From Lacipirellula parvula (GTDB lineage: Bacteria; Planctomycetota; Planctomycetia; Pirellulales; Lacipirellulaceae): a stretch of DNA of 64,000 nucleotides. How positions within the stretch are numbered: position 1 is the first letter of the stretch; each line of letters starts with the position of its first letter. The stretch spans positions 6,492,501 to 6,556,500 of the forward strand of contig NZ_AP021861.1 of NCBI RefSeq assembly GCF_009177095.1. Direction: 5' to 3'. The position numbers and the translations under genes are program-made. The notes under the pieces are model-generated. The model worked only from the letters and a program-made list of their open reading frames with translations. It had not been told where the DNA came from and did not search any database. Below, piece after piece: positions 32,751-41,010 of this stretch.

Positions 32751-33494
32751 TCACGCCTTGCGCGCCACAAACAGCGCCCACAGTTCGTGCTGCCAAGGGA
32801 CTTCGACGGGGGTAAACCCCGCCGCTCGCAGGTACTCAACCTGCGTCTCGATCGTTTCGTGACAATCGTCGCCACTTTTCGCAGGGGCCCCGAACTCGTC
32901 GAGATTCCGCCGCCGCCACTTCGCGATCACTTGATCGAACGACGCCGGAATCCGCCCCGCGGCGAGCGACGACTCCATGTGCCGCCCCCACGCTTCGAGC
33001 AGCGTGCGAAACTCTGCATCGCTCGCCGACCGATGTTCGTCGCCGTTGAGAAAGACGCCGCCGCTCGGCAGCGCCGCGAAAATCTTCGCAAACAGCGTCT
33101 GCTTCTCCGCCGGTTCGAGATGGTGAATCGCCGAGGTGCTCACCACCGCGTCGACCGGTCCGATCGCCGCCGGCCAATCATCTTGCAACCGCTGCAGCGC
33201 GAACGACGCCCGCGCGCCAAACCGTTCGAGCCGCTGCTGCGCAACGCCCAAGAACGGCTCCGACTGATCCATCACAACCGCCGTCGCATTCGGGAATTGC
33301 TCAAGCACCCGCTCAACCAACCGCCCCGAACCGCCGCCGACGTCGACGAGCCGAAACGCAACGTTCGCCGCATAAGGCAACGCCGCCAGCAGTTGGTCCT
33401 GCACCGTCACATACTGCGGATGAATAACCGGCGCCGCCGCGTCGTAATCGACGACGGCCTGCGTTTGATTCCAGCGATAGTCGGCGTTGCTCAT
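32751..33494 (-). CDS. SAM-dependent class I methyltransferase
   Basis: 247 residues from ATG at 33494. The SAM-binding loop RLVDVGGGSGRLVE lies at about 48-61, with the acidic motif II region AVVMDQSEPFLG and the post-motif VDAVVSTSAIHHLEPAEKQTL, typical of the Methyltransf_25/12 group. The substrate is unknown. A separate small membrane-protein gene ends 60 bases upstream on the same strand, so the two could share a transcript. Confidence 0.85.
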   Translation of the reverse strand: MSNADYRWNQTQAVVDYDAAAPVIHPQYVTVQDQLLAALPYAANVAFRLVDVGGGSGRLVERVLEQFPNATAVVMDQSEPFLGVAQQRLERFGARASFALQRLQDDWPAAIGPVDAVVSTSAIHHLEPAEKQTLFAKIFAALPSGGVFLNGDEHRSASDAEFRTLLEAWGRHMESSLAAGRIPASFDQVIAKWRRRNLDEFGAPAKSGDDCHETIETQVEYLRAAGFTPVEVPWQHELWALFVARKA

Positions 33495-33554
33495 GCGGGG
33501 AAGGAACCTCGATCGCGACGCCAGGTTCGCAGCGGTTAGCCGCAACGCTTCGGC

Positions 33555-34076
33555 CTAGTGAACTTCCATCCACACGATCTCAACCTTTGGCAACGCTTTC
33601 GCTAGCATTGCCCGATCTTCCTGATCGTACAGTTCGACGGCATCCCCCAAAGGCGCCCCGCGAACCGAAGCGTCAATCTCCACCATCCGCAACGCTGGAT
33701 GACGCCGCCACGCCTCGATCACCTCGTCATGCTCTCCCCGCGCCGCCGCCGCGGCATGCGGCATGATCTGCCGCGCCAGTACGAACGCCGACTCCACGGC
33801 CGTCAGGTCGCTCAGGTGAACCGCGGCCGCGTCAAACGTCTCGGCCTCGTCGAACCATAGATGCTGGACGCGCCGCCCGCCGCCGCGCCACGTCGCCACA
33901 GGACCAGACCACCGATCGACCACGCCGCGCATCTCGGGAGCCGCGAGCGCCGCCTCGTCAGCCCGCTGCGGGGCCACTTGAACGTCGTACCACATGCGCA
34001 CGCCGCCCGCCGCTAAGGCGATCATCGCCGAAGCAATTAGCAGCGTGGTGATTCGAAACCGACGGGGAAATTGCAT
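33555..34076 (-). CDS. Hypothetical single-pass membrane protein
   Basis: 173 residues from ATG at 34076, where MQFPRRFRITTLLIASAMIA looks like a membrane anchor or signal; the frame upstream overlaps the next gene and is unlikely to be used. The rest is soluble with no recognised motif, though GVVDRWSGPVATWRGGGRRV and later VWMEVH give it a planctomycete-hypothetical look. Its 3' end lies 60 bases from the methyltransferase start. Confidence 0.6.
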   Translation of the reverse strand: MQFPRRFRITTLLIASAMIALAAGGVRMWYDVQVAPQRADEAALAAPEMRGVVDRWSGPVATWRGGGRRVQHLWFDEAETFDAAAVHLSDLTAVESAFVLARQIMPHAAAAARGEHDEVIEAWRRHPALRMVEIDASVRGAPLGDAVELYDQEDRAMLAKALPKVEIVWMEVH

Positions 34077-34164
34077 GGCGCCATCGTACCATGCGACGCC
34101 TCCGGAGGGCATCTTTGGCCCCTTAAAGACTCGCCAACGGGCAACGCCCAGCGAGCCCTTCGGC

Positions 34165-34950
34165 TCAGTCAGCGTCGCCTGCGAGCGACGGCTCAATCGT
34201 TGCCGGAATCTCCGCCTGCAGCGCGTCGAACTCCGCCGCATTCGCCCCGTCGCCCGGCTCCCACCCCCGCTCGCGCGCCTCCGTGGCGAGTCCTAACTGA
34301 CTCGTCGCGGCGCCAGGATGCGTGATCCGAGCCAACGAGATGTTCCACATCCAAAAACCATCCGCCTTCTCAGTCACCGCCGTCCAATAGCTCGCCGATC
34401 CAGTGAGCCGCCATTCCGGCGTCAGCCAGAAATGAACGCCCGCCTCCGGGTAGATGGCCAAAACGCCGTCTTTGCCAAGTTCGTCGGCCTCGTCAATTTG
34501 CCCATCCGCGTCGTCGTCGATGAAATTCGGACTATCTTGAAACATTTTGGGCGTAAATCCACCGTACGTTCCGACGCCGACGAAAGGCGCCAACCGCGAC
34601 GGCGATTGCACACGCGCCCCAATCGTCGCGCCGCCGGTAGCCGAAGCTTCGCCTTCGTACAGCAGGCCTGCGAGCCCGCCGTGCCACTCCAGATACGAGG
34701 TAGGATAGTGAAACCAACCCGCTTCACCACCCATCGCAAACGGATCGCCCGCCCCCGACAGCCCGGCGTAGGGGCCGCCCTTCCCCTTCACATGCCGCGC
34801 GTCGACCGCCTGCTTCGTCATCTTCGCCACGTTGTCGGTGTGGTGCGGGTACTTCGCCGCGTAGTCGGAATCGTCGCGTGCCCAGCGCGAACCACTGCAA
34901 CCGGCGGCCAGCGCTAACCCCAGCAACACGATGCCCCAGCGTGGCAACAT
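34165..34950 (-). CDS. Outer-surface lipoprotein with EF-hand-like motif
   Basis: 261 residues from ATG at 34950; longer upstream frames include no signal. The start MLPRWGIVLLGLALAAGCSG is a lipoprotein signal with lipobox LAAGC. DDDADGQIDEADELGKDG in the second half is an EF-hand/dockerin-like calcium loop (D-x-D-x-D-G-x-I-x-x-x-E). Flanking beta-rich segments (PSRLAPFVGVGTYGGFTPKM, EAGVHFWLTPEWRLTGSASY) suggest an outer-membrane-associated beta structure. The role is unknown. Confidence 0.72.
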   Translation of the reverse strand: MLPRWGIVLLGLALAAGCSGSRWARDDSDYAAKYPHHTDNVAKMTKQAVDARHVKGKGGPYAGLSGAGDPFAMGGEAGWFHYPTSYLEWHGGLAGLLYEGEASATGGATIGARVQSPSRLAPFVGVGTYGGFTPKMFQDSPNFIDDDADGQIDEADELGKDGVLAIYPEAGVHFWLTPEWRLTGSASYWTAVTEKADGFWMWNISLARITHPGAATSQLGLATEARERGWEPGDGANAAEFDALQAEIPATIEPSLAGDAD

Positions 34951-35297
34951 GGAATGATGAAGCCCGTCGCAGGGGTTGGGGGGGACTAGAAAGAAAAGAG
35001 GCGGCGTAGCGTATCGTGTCGCTTCCCGCGACGCGATAGGGACTCTCCCCCAGATGGGTTGGCAGACTTGGCGGTTTGCGCATCCCAGGTAAGGCACCCT
35101 CGGTTTCGCTCCTAAGAATTGCGCATCCCCGCCTTGAAATCAGCCGGCCCCCTCCGCTTTGTCGCGGGTTTTCCGCAACCCTCAAGCGTATAATGGTTTA
35201 GGCATCTTCACATTCCCTTCATCCGACTGACGCCCCCGCTTCACACATGCCACAACCCATTGTGTGATAGCACCTTACGAAAACCACTAACTGTTGT

Positions 35298-35325
35298 TTG
35301 ACGCCTTCTGGCGGCGGTGTAAGAT
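35298..35325 (+). promoter_or_regulatory. Promoter upstream of nrdJ
   Basis: TTGACG (35298-35303) and TAAGAT (35320-35325) with 16-bp spacing, a sigma70-type match. A perfect TATAAT at 35189-35194 has no convincing -35 and is a weaker second candidate. Confidence 0.6.
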
Positions 35326-35338
35326 CGTCCCCTCACCT

Positions 35339-35385
35339 CCGCTGGATATGGTGTCCAACTGGGCATCCAACACCATATATAGTGG
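35339..35385 (+). promoter_or_regulatory. NrdR operator: two boxes, 31 bp apart
   Basis: Box 1, CCGCTGGATATGGTGT (35339-35354), and box 2, ACACCATATATAGTGG (35370-35385), share the ACACCATAT half-site in opposite orientation. Their centres are 31 bp apart, three helical turns, the usual spacing of NrdR box pairs. They lie just downstream of the -10 box, so bound NrdR would repress nrdJ when dATP is plentiful. The nrdR gene itself is not in the window. Confidence 0.78.
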
Positions 35386-35399
35386 AATTTATTGATCCA

Positions 35400-35512
35400 C
35401 CCCGGGCTTTTCCGGGGTTTGTCATAGCGACTCCCCAAAATGTAGTACGGAAGTACTACGATCGACCGGCGACGATGCCGATTGATTGCTGGGGTGTGTA
35501 CTTTTGTACACA
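35400..35512 (+). promoter_or_regulatory. Structured nrdJ leader RNA
   Basis: Three hairpins in tandem: CCCCGG/CCGGGG (35400-35417), GTAGTAC/GTACTAC (35442-35459) and GTGTAC/GTACAC (35496-35511). They precede an AGGAGG ribosome binding site at 35545-35550. Their function is unknown. Confidence 0.5.
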
Positions 35513-35557
35513 ATGGTAGGATGCCCTTCTGACTGATCCGAAACAGGAGGTTTGATT

Positions 35558-38500
35558 ATGGCGATGGCCGACGCTTCGCTCGCTGCACGCACCCAATCCC
35601 GTCCCGCTGGCTCCACGCGCAGTGCCGCCAAGCGATTCCATGGACGGCTCAAGATCGACGCCCAGTTCTGCCCCGTCGAGGTGGCTGACGTCTACGACAC
35701 CGTTCAATGGGACGTTCGCAGCGCCGCCATCAAGGGCGAGAACGGCGAAGTGTTGTTCGAGCAAACCAACTGCGAAGTGCCGCAGTTCTGGTCGCAGCTC
35801 GCCACCAACGTCATCTGCAGCAAATACTTCTACGGCGAAGTCGGCACTGAACAGCGCGAATACAGCGTCCGCCAGCTGATCCACCGCGTCGTCCGCACGA
35901 TCACCGACTGGGGTCTCGAAGACGGCTACTTCGCCACCGCCGAAGATGGCGAGCGATTCTGCCGCGACCTGTCGTGGCTCTGCCTCCACCAACACGGCGC
36001 CTTCAACTCGCCCGTGTGGTTCAACGTCGGCCTCTACCACCAATACGGCGTCACCGGCGCCAAGTGCAACTGGCGCTGGGATCCGCAAACCCGCGAAGTC
36101 GTTCAGCCTGAGAACCCCTACGAGTTCCCCCAAGGCTCGGCCTGCTTCATCCAGCACGTCGACGACAACATGGAAGACATCATGGAGCTCGCCCGCAGCG
36201 AGGCCATGTTGTTCAAGTTCGGTAGCGGCACCGGCACCGACCTCTCGACGCTCCGTTCGCATCGCGAAAAGCTCGCTGGCGGCGGCAAGCCCTCGGGCCC
36301 CCTTTCCTTCATGCGGGTTTACGACCAAGTCGCTGCCGTGGTGAAGTCGGGCGGCAAGACCCGTCGCGCCGCCAAGATGCAGTCGATCAAGGTCTGGCAT
36401 CCAGACGTGATGGAATTCATCGAATGCAAGTGGAAGGAAGAGCAAAAGGCTCGCGTCCTCATTGAAAAGGGCGGCTACGAGTCGAACTTCAACGGCGAAG
36501 CCTACAGCTCGATCATGTTCCAGAATGCGAACCTCTCGGTTCGCCTGACGGACGACTTCATGCACGCCGTCGAGAAGAACGCCGAGTGGACCACCCGCTG
36601 GGTCACCGACCCCAAGAAGGCCGGCCCCTCCTACCAAGCTCGCGACGTCCTCAACCGCATGGCCGACTGTGCGTGGCACTGCGGCGATCCGGGCGTCCAG
36701 TACGACACGACGATCAACAACTGGCACACCTGCCCGAACAGCGGTCGCATCAACGCCAGCAATCCGTGCAGCGAGTACATGTTCCTCGACGACACGGCCT
36801 GCAACCTGGCGAGCATCAACCTGATGAAGTTCCGTCAGGAAGACGGCACGTTCGACGCCGATCGCTTCCGCGCGGCTTGCCGGCTCTACTTCATCGCCCA
36901 GGAAATCTTGGTCGATCACGCCAGCTACCCGACGCAAGACATCGCTCGCAACAGCCATGCCTTCCGTCCGCTGGGTCTCGGCTACGCGAACCTCGGCAGC
37001 CTGCTGATGGCGGGCGGCATGGCCTATGACAGCGAAGCCGGTCGCGGCGTTTGCGGCGCCATGACGGCCCTGCTCCACGGCGCCGCCAACCTGACGAGCG
37101 CTGAACTTGCCGAAGCCGTCGGCACGTTCGAAGGTTTCGAGCTCAATCGCGAACCGATGCTCCGCGTCATGGAAATGCACCGCGCCGCGACCGAGCAAAT
37201 CAAGCCCGAGTGCCCCGAGTACCTCCGCGATGCGTCGCGGCAAGTGTGGGACGAGGTCGTCGCCGCTGGCGCCGCTCACGGTTTCCGCAACGCTCAGGCC
37301 ACCGTGCTCGCCCCCACCGGCACCATCAGCTTCATGATGGACTGCGACACCACCGGCATCGAACCTGATATCGCCCTGGTGAAGTACAAGCAGCTCGCCG
37401 GCGGCGGCATGCTGAAGATCGTCAACCAAACCGTCCCGGCCACTCTCGCCACCCTCGGCTACGAGCAACCCGAGATCGAGTCGATCATCGACTACATCAA
37501 CAAGGAAGATACGATCGAAGGCGCCGCCGATCTGAAGCCCGAGCATCTCTCGATCTTCGACTGTGCGTTCACGCCGCGCAACGGTACGCGCAGCATCGCC
37601 TGGCAAGCTCACGTCACAATGATGGCCGCCGCTCAGCCCTTCCTGTCGGGCGCCATCAGCAAGACCGTCAACATGCCCCGCGACACGACGACCGAGGACA
37701 TCGCTCAGGCCTACTTCGACGGCTGGCGTCTCGGCCTGAAGGCCCTCGCGATCTATCGCGACGGCTCGAAGGAAAGCCAACCGCTGAACACCGGCACCGA
37801 AGCCGATAAGGCGAAGGCCAAGGAAGTCGCCGCCATCGCGAAGCCCCGCCGCGAACGGTTGCCCGACACCCGTCAGTCGGTCACCCACAAGTTCAACGTG
37901 GCTGGTCACGAAGGCTACATCACCGTCGGCCTCTATCCGGACGGCCGCCCGGGCGAGCTCTTCATCACGATGGCCAAGGAAGGTTCGACCATCGGCGGTT
38001 TGATGGACGCCTTCGGCACCGCGGTCTCGATGAGCCTGCAGTACGGCGTGCCGATGGAAGATTATGTTCGCAAGTTCAGCCATATGCGGTTTGAACCTCA
38101 AGGACATACGAAGAACCCCGACATCCGCATCGCGAAGAGCCTGATCGACTACATCTTCCGCTGGATGGGAATCACGTTCCTCCCCGGCTACAAGGAAGCG
38201 AGCTTGGGCCTGCCGCTCGAAGGCCCCAGCCCGGCCGCAAACCCTGCCGGCGACGACGAGGTTTCGGACACACAGCACAAGCCCGTCGCCAAGAAGGCCG
38301 ACGGGCTGACCAGCAGCTCGGAAGCAAAGCCCGCCGCGGCCAAGTCGGAATCATCGAAGCCGGCAAGCTCCACTGAGCGAGCCGGGTCGTCCCCGACCCC
38401 GGCCGCCAAGACCAATGGCCACACGAACGGTCACGGCAAGAACGGCAGCAACGGCAACAGTTCTAACGGCAACGGCAACTCCTTCTACAGCGCCAAGCTC

Positions 38501-38677
38501 CTCGAACGAGCCGGCGTGCTGACGAAGAGCGACGCCGCCAGCCCCAACATCCGCAGCGAACAGTTCGCGCAGTTCCAAATCGACGCCCCGGCGTGCGACG
38601 GCTGCGGCGCGATCACCGTCCGCAACGGCAACTGCTACCTCTGCCACAACTGCGGCAACAGCATGGGCTGCAGCTAA
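35558..38677 (+). CDS. nrdJ: Vitamin B12-dependent ribonucleotide reductase
   Basis: 1039 residues from ATG at 35558, with AGGAGG 7 bases upstream. The enzyme makes deoxyribonucleotides with adenosylcobalamin as radical source. Class II features: NPCSEYMFLDDTACNLASIN, VLAPTGTISFMMDCDTTGIE, and a long C-terminal TSCPD domain. After it comes a low-complexity Ala/Ser/Asn-Gly linker (about 885-985) and a zinc ribbon ACDGCGAITVRNGNCYLCHN ending in CGNSMGCS. No nrdA/nrdB is seen, so this is probably the main reductase. A GAGCCGGGT-type repeat is read through inside the linker at about residue 940. Confidence 0.96.
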   Translation: MAMADASLAARTQSRPAGSTRSAAKRFHGRLKIDAQFCPVEVADVYDTVQWDVRSAAIKGENGEVLFEQTNCEVPQFWSQLATNVICSKYFYGEVGTEQREYSVRQLIHRVVRTITDWGLEDGYFATAEDGERFCRDLSWLCLHQHGAFNSPVWFNVGLYHQYGVTGAKCNWRWDPQTREVVQPENPYEFPQGSACFIQHVDDNMEDIMELARSEAMLFKFGSGTGTDLSTLRSHREKLAGGGKPSGPLSFMRVYDQVAAVVKSGGKTRRAAKMQSIKVWHPDVMEFIECKWKEEQKARVLIEKGGYESNFNGEAYSSIMFQNANLSVRLTDDFMHAVEKNAEWTTRWVTDPKKAGPSYQARDVLNRMADCAWHCGDPGVQYDTTINNWHTCPNSGRINASNPCSEYMFLDDTACNLASINLMKFRQEDGTFDADRFRAACRLYFIAQEILVDHASYPTQDIARNSHAFRPLGLGYANLGSLLMAGGMAYDSEAGRGVCGAMTALLHGAANLTSAELAEAVGTFEGFELNREPMLRVMEMHRAATEQIKPECPEYLRDASRQVWDEVVAAGAAHGFRNAQATVLAPTGTISFMMDCDTTGIEPDIALVKYKQLAGGGMLKIVNQTVPATLATLGYEQPEIESIIDYINKEDTIEGAADLKPEHLSIFDCAFTPRNGTRSIAWQAHVTMMAAAQPFLSGAISKTVNMPRDTTTEDIAQAYFDGWRLGLKALAIYRDGSKESQPLNTGTEADKAKAKEVAAIAKPRRERLPDTRQSVTHKFNVAGHEGYITVGLYPDGRPGELFITMAKEGSTIGGLMDAFGTAVSMSLQYGVPMEDYVRKFSHMRFEPQGHTKNPDIRIAKSLIDYIFRWMGITFLPGYKEASLGLPLEGPSPAANPAGDDEVSDTQHKPVAKKADGLTSSSEAKPAAAKSESSKPASSTERAGSSPTPAAKTNGHTNGHGKNGSNGNSSNGNGNSFYSAKLLERAGVLTKSDAASPNIRSEQFAQFQIDAPACDGCGAITVRNGNCYLCHNCGNSMGCS
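38376..38402. repeat. GAGCCGGG palindrome inside nrdJ
   Basis: GAGCCGGGTCGTCCCCGACC, the same family as at 2799, 20801 and 52234, encodes TERAGSSPTP in the flexible linker of NrdJ. Because the linker is disordered, it tolerates the insertion. Confidence 0.8.
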
Positions 38678-38812
38678 GCGAGAAGAAAAAGGCGAGCCGC
38701 GGGGTTCACCCCCGCGGCCTTGTCTTCCCCTCGCGAAAGAACCCTGTCACCCCGAGGTACTCCGAGGGGTCCGGCCAGAGTTCCGCAGCGAGCAAAAACC
38801 GGGTGACACCGC

Positions 38813-38853
38813 AACGGGCGTCGAACGAGCTACGAGCTTGTTCGACGCCCGTT
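38813..38853 (+). terminator. Long hairpin after nrdJ
   Basis: A 19-bp stem with one mismatch, AACGGGCGTCGAACGAGCT against its complement, and a 3-base loop. There is only a weak T-run. Other GC repeats, including a CGCGGGGTTCACCCCCGCG hairpin near 38698-38716, fill the gap before it. Confidence 0.6.
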
Positions 38854-38878
38854 CTATGTAATCCCAGGATAGCGAGCC

Positions 38879-39694
38879 ATGAAAGAAGACTTATTCGCTC
38901 TTATAGGTGGACGCTTGGAGAAAGTCTGCACCCGCGACGTACCAGCCTACGAACGCGACCCGAGCAAGACATGGATTGGCAGCTCACCTTGGCATTTAGA
39001 CCTCAAATCTTTCACACTAACCCACGAACGAGAACATATCAGCACTGCCTTCAGCGTCGACCCGTCTGTGCTATTCCATACACAGATAGTCGAACTTGGC
39101 CCCCGAACTCTAGAAGGACGTCGAGTACAAACACCAACTGCTACTTGGTTCGAGATAAGCAACCATCTATACCACAACCCTCATTTCCGATTCGAGTTCT
39201 GCACGAGCCCCGAGAAACTTGAGCACTTCATCGCCGCTTCTCACTGGCTTGACGGATGCGAGACAGTTGTCGTAACGCCCCGCAGCAATGACAAAGGCCG
39301 CGATGTAATTGCAGAAAACAAGTGGACGCGAATCCTCCATGAAGCGAAGGCGTACAACCCCAATCGACGCGTAAAAGCAGAGCAGGTACGAGCACTGTGG
39401 GGTGTTTTCAGTCGCGACAAGGATGCCACGTGCGCTGCAATCACGACAACAGCGGACTTCGCACCTGGTGTGCACGACGAGTTTCACGATTTGCTCTCTA
39501 ATGAGTTGCACCTATTTAATGGCGAAGACTTTGCGAAGCACATTAACCGTATAACAACCACAATCTCGGCCGCTTCCCTCAGTCGTCGATTGTTCTCGGA
39601 AGCTGGCGGTCAAATTTCATGCGTTCAAGGACGCGTCCTTCCGAAGCGAAAGCAATTGACCTTTGAACAATTCAAACAATTGCGAGATGGTTAA
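38879..39694 (+). CDS. Mrr-like restriction endonuclease, PD-(D/E)XK type
   Basis: 271 residues. The catalytic core is in the second half: GRDV at 140-143 and E-A-K at 155-157 (ILHEAKAY), then AEQVRALWGVFSRDKDATCA and AITTTADFAPG. This G-R-D/E-x-K plus V-x-x-L-x-G and ITT-x-x-F pattern is the Mrr/restriction type IV signature. The N-terminal 110 residues are unassigned and could recognise DNA. The gene looks AT-richer than its neighbours, and no methylase is adjacent, which suggests a transferred type IV or lone nuclease. Confidence 0.8.
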   Translation: MKEDLFALIGGRLEKVCTRDVPAYERDPSKTWIGSSPWHLDLKSFTLTHEREHISTAFSVDPSVLFHTQIVELGPRTLEGRRVQTPTATWFEISNHLYHNPHFRFEFCTSPEKLEHFIAASHWLDGCETVVVTPRSNDKGRDVIAENKWTRILHEAKAYNPNRRVKAEQVRALWGVFSRDKDATCAAITTTADFAPGVHDEFHDLLSNELHLFNGEDFAKHINRITTTISAASLSRRLFSEAGGQISCVQGRVLPKRKQLTFEQFKQLRDG

Positions 39695-39727
39695 GCCAGC
39701 GTAGGTTAACCCCAAGCGGCTACCACG

Positions 39728-40110
39728 GATGGCGCCAACACTCTCGCGAAACCGCTCTTCCATTCCTAACCGCCCGCCCGCCAGCGTGTCCGTGCTGCTT
39801 CAAGCAATAAGAGGCGACGCGACTTAGAACCACTGTCATCTCGTCGGGAATGGGACCCCAGCACGCTGCCCGTGCCTCTCTCGTCGGCCGCCCCCCTCTT
39901 CCGTTCGCAGTGCTAGCTCTTGCGGGATTTCTCAGAATCTCCTCCAACAGCTTTCCTCCCAAGAACTTCCCCTCGCTCCTTCTCCTGCCCTGGCCGCCGT
40001 GGGGGGCGCAAAGCTTTTGATTACTCTGACCTCCACCGGGTGGTCAGCCTCCTCGAATGCACCATAGCCTTACCAGTCGCGCGAGCCGACAAGGAACAGC
40101 GGCTGGCTTC
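39728..40110 (-). pseudogene. Decayed duplicate of the esterase 3' region
   Basis: These bases align, with many changes, with 40818-41215: TGGCGAAACGCCTCCTCCAT against its counterpart CTCGCGAAACCGCTCTTCCA, then shared words from GGGACCCC to GAGCCGACAAGGAACAG. The intact counterpart contains the flank and the C-terminal coding part of the esterase. No long frame is open, so this is a fossil of a tandem duplication. It separates the Mrr-like and crystallin genes. Confidence 0.55.
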
Positions 40111-40313
40111 TTGGTGTATTCCCCCCAAAAGACTGGCGAGTCTTCCATCGTTAGCGAAAAGCAATGCAACTAGGATCAGATCACTTATGAAAATTAATGA
40201 CATTTCACATCCGTTTTAAATACTTTCAACCACCCACCTTGAAAAAGCACAAGCAAAGTGCACATTACTTGCCGGACAGTCGCCACATCCTCCCACTTAC
40301 CTTGGAGATTCTT

Positions 40314-40670
40314 ATGCCTTCTCAAAGTCCCGCGCTTCTGGCAGCGATGAAACTCGCCGTGAAAGCAAACCCAAAAAACAAAAATGGAGTATGGGCCGTT
40401 TTGTATAAGGACAATAACTACGGTGGTAAGCCTTTGCTGATAGACGATGCCGGGCAAACCACGATGCCTAACGGTTGGGATGATGAAGCGACTTCCGCAA
40501 TTGCAGGCCCGAACGCGGTATTTCGACTATTCCATAAGGCAGGTTACCAATCCGCTCACATCACGCTATTACCTGGGGAGGAGATTTCGAATCTTAAGCT
40601 TGTGGGAATCCACGACGGCGGCTCATCGTATAAGCTTTGGGATGCCAATGCTCTGACGCCCCCCTACTAG
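40314..40670 (+). CDS. Beta/gamma-crystallin-family protein
   Basis: 118 residues from ATG at 40314 with TTGGAG 7 bases upstream. GVWAVLYKDNNYGGKPLLID is the first strand pair of a Greek-key crystallin motif, and WDDEATSAIAG carries D-D-x-x-T-S, the calcium-binding signature of microbial beta/gamma-crystallins. A second, weaker half follows (VFRLFHKAGYQSAHITLLPG). No signal peptide is present in this frame. Such domains bind calcium and can be protease inhibitors or dormancy-related proteins. The gene is AT-richer than its surroundings. Confidence 0.72.
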   Translation: MPSQSPALLAAMKLAVKANPKNKNGVWAVLYKDNNYGGKPLLIDDAGQTTMPNGWDDEATSAIAGPNAVFRLFHKAGYQSAHITLLPGEEISNLKLVGIHDGGSSYKLWDANALTPPY

Positions 40671-41010
40671 CAATTTTGACTTATGAATTAAACCGATACC
40701 CTGGTAAAATTAGCTTTTGACTCCGAAAACTATCAACCAGGGCATCGGTTCTCTTCTCAAAAAACCAAGACGTGTCCAATAGACATCGGCTCCCCTTGCA
40801 GCTAACGCGGGTGGCACCGACGCCCTGGCGAAACGCCTCCTCCATTCCAAACTGCTCCAGCCGCCAGTGTGTGGGTGTTGCATCAGCAACACGAGGCAAG
40901 CCGCGTGTAAGCTCCATCACCTCCTGTCGCTGGCGCGACCCCGACACGCGGCCGGCATTGTTGCACGGAATGGCTCGTCGTTCGCGGCCGAGTGTCGCGG
41001 CCACCCACAA
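40671..41010. other. Gap with hairpin and an ancestral flank
   Basis: ACCGATACCCTGGT (from about 40691) pairs with ACCAGGGCATCGGT (about 40735-40748), a candidate terminator for the crystallin gene. From 40818 the sequence is the counterpart of the duplicate at 39728. A minus-strand frame of 109 codons is open here, but it shows no recognisable protein. Confidence 0.45.

Noticed and set aside
35098-35557. Cobalamin riboswitch before the B12-dependent reductase
   Set aside because: I could not find a B12-box-like core or the multi-helix layout. The region is better explained by a promoter, NrdR boxes and three simple hairpins.
35456-38278. A 940-codon open frame on the minus strand opposite nrdJ
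   Set aside because: It is a mirror of the strongly biased codons of nrdJ (G/C third positions leave few antisense stops). Its translation has no recognisable domain and no start context.
39920-40219. A 99-codon plus-strand frame between nuclease and crystallin genes
   Set aside because: It lies over the decayed esterase duplicate and has no motif or ribosome site.
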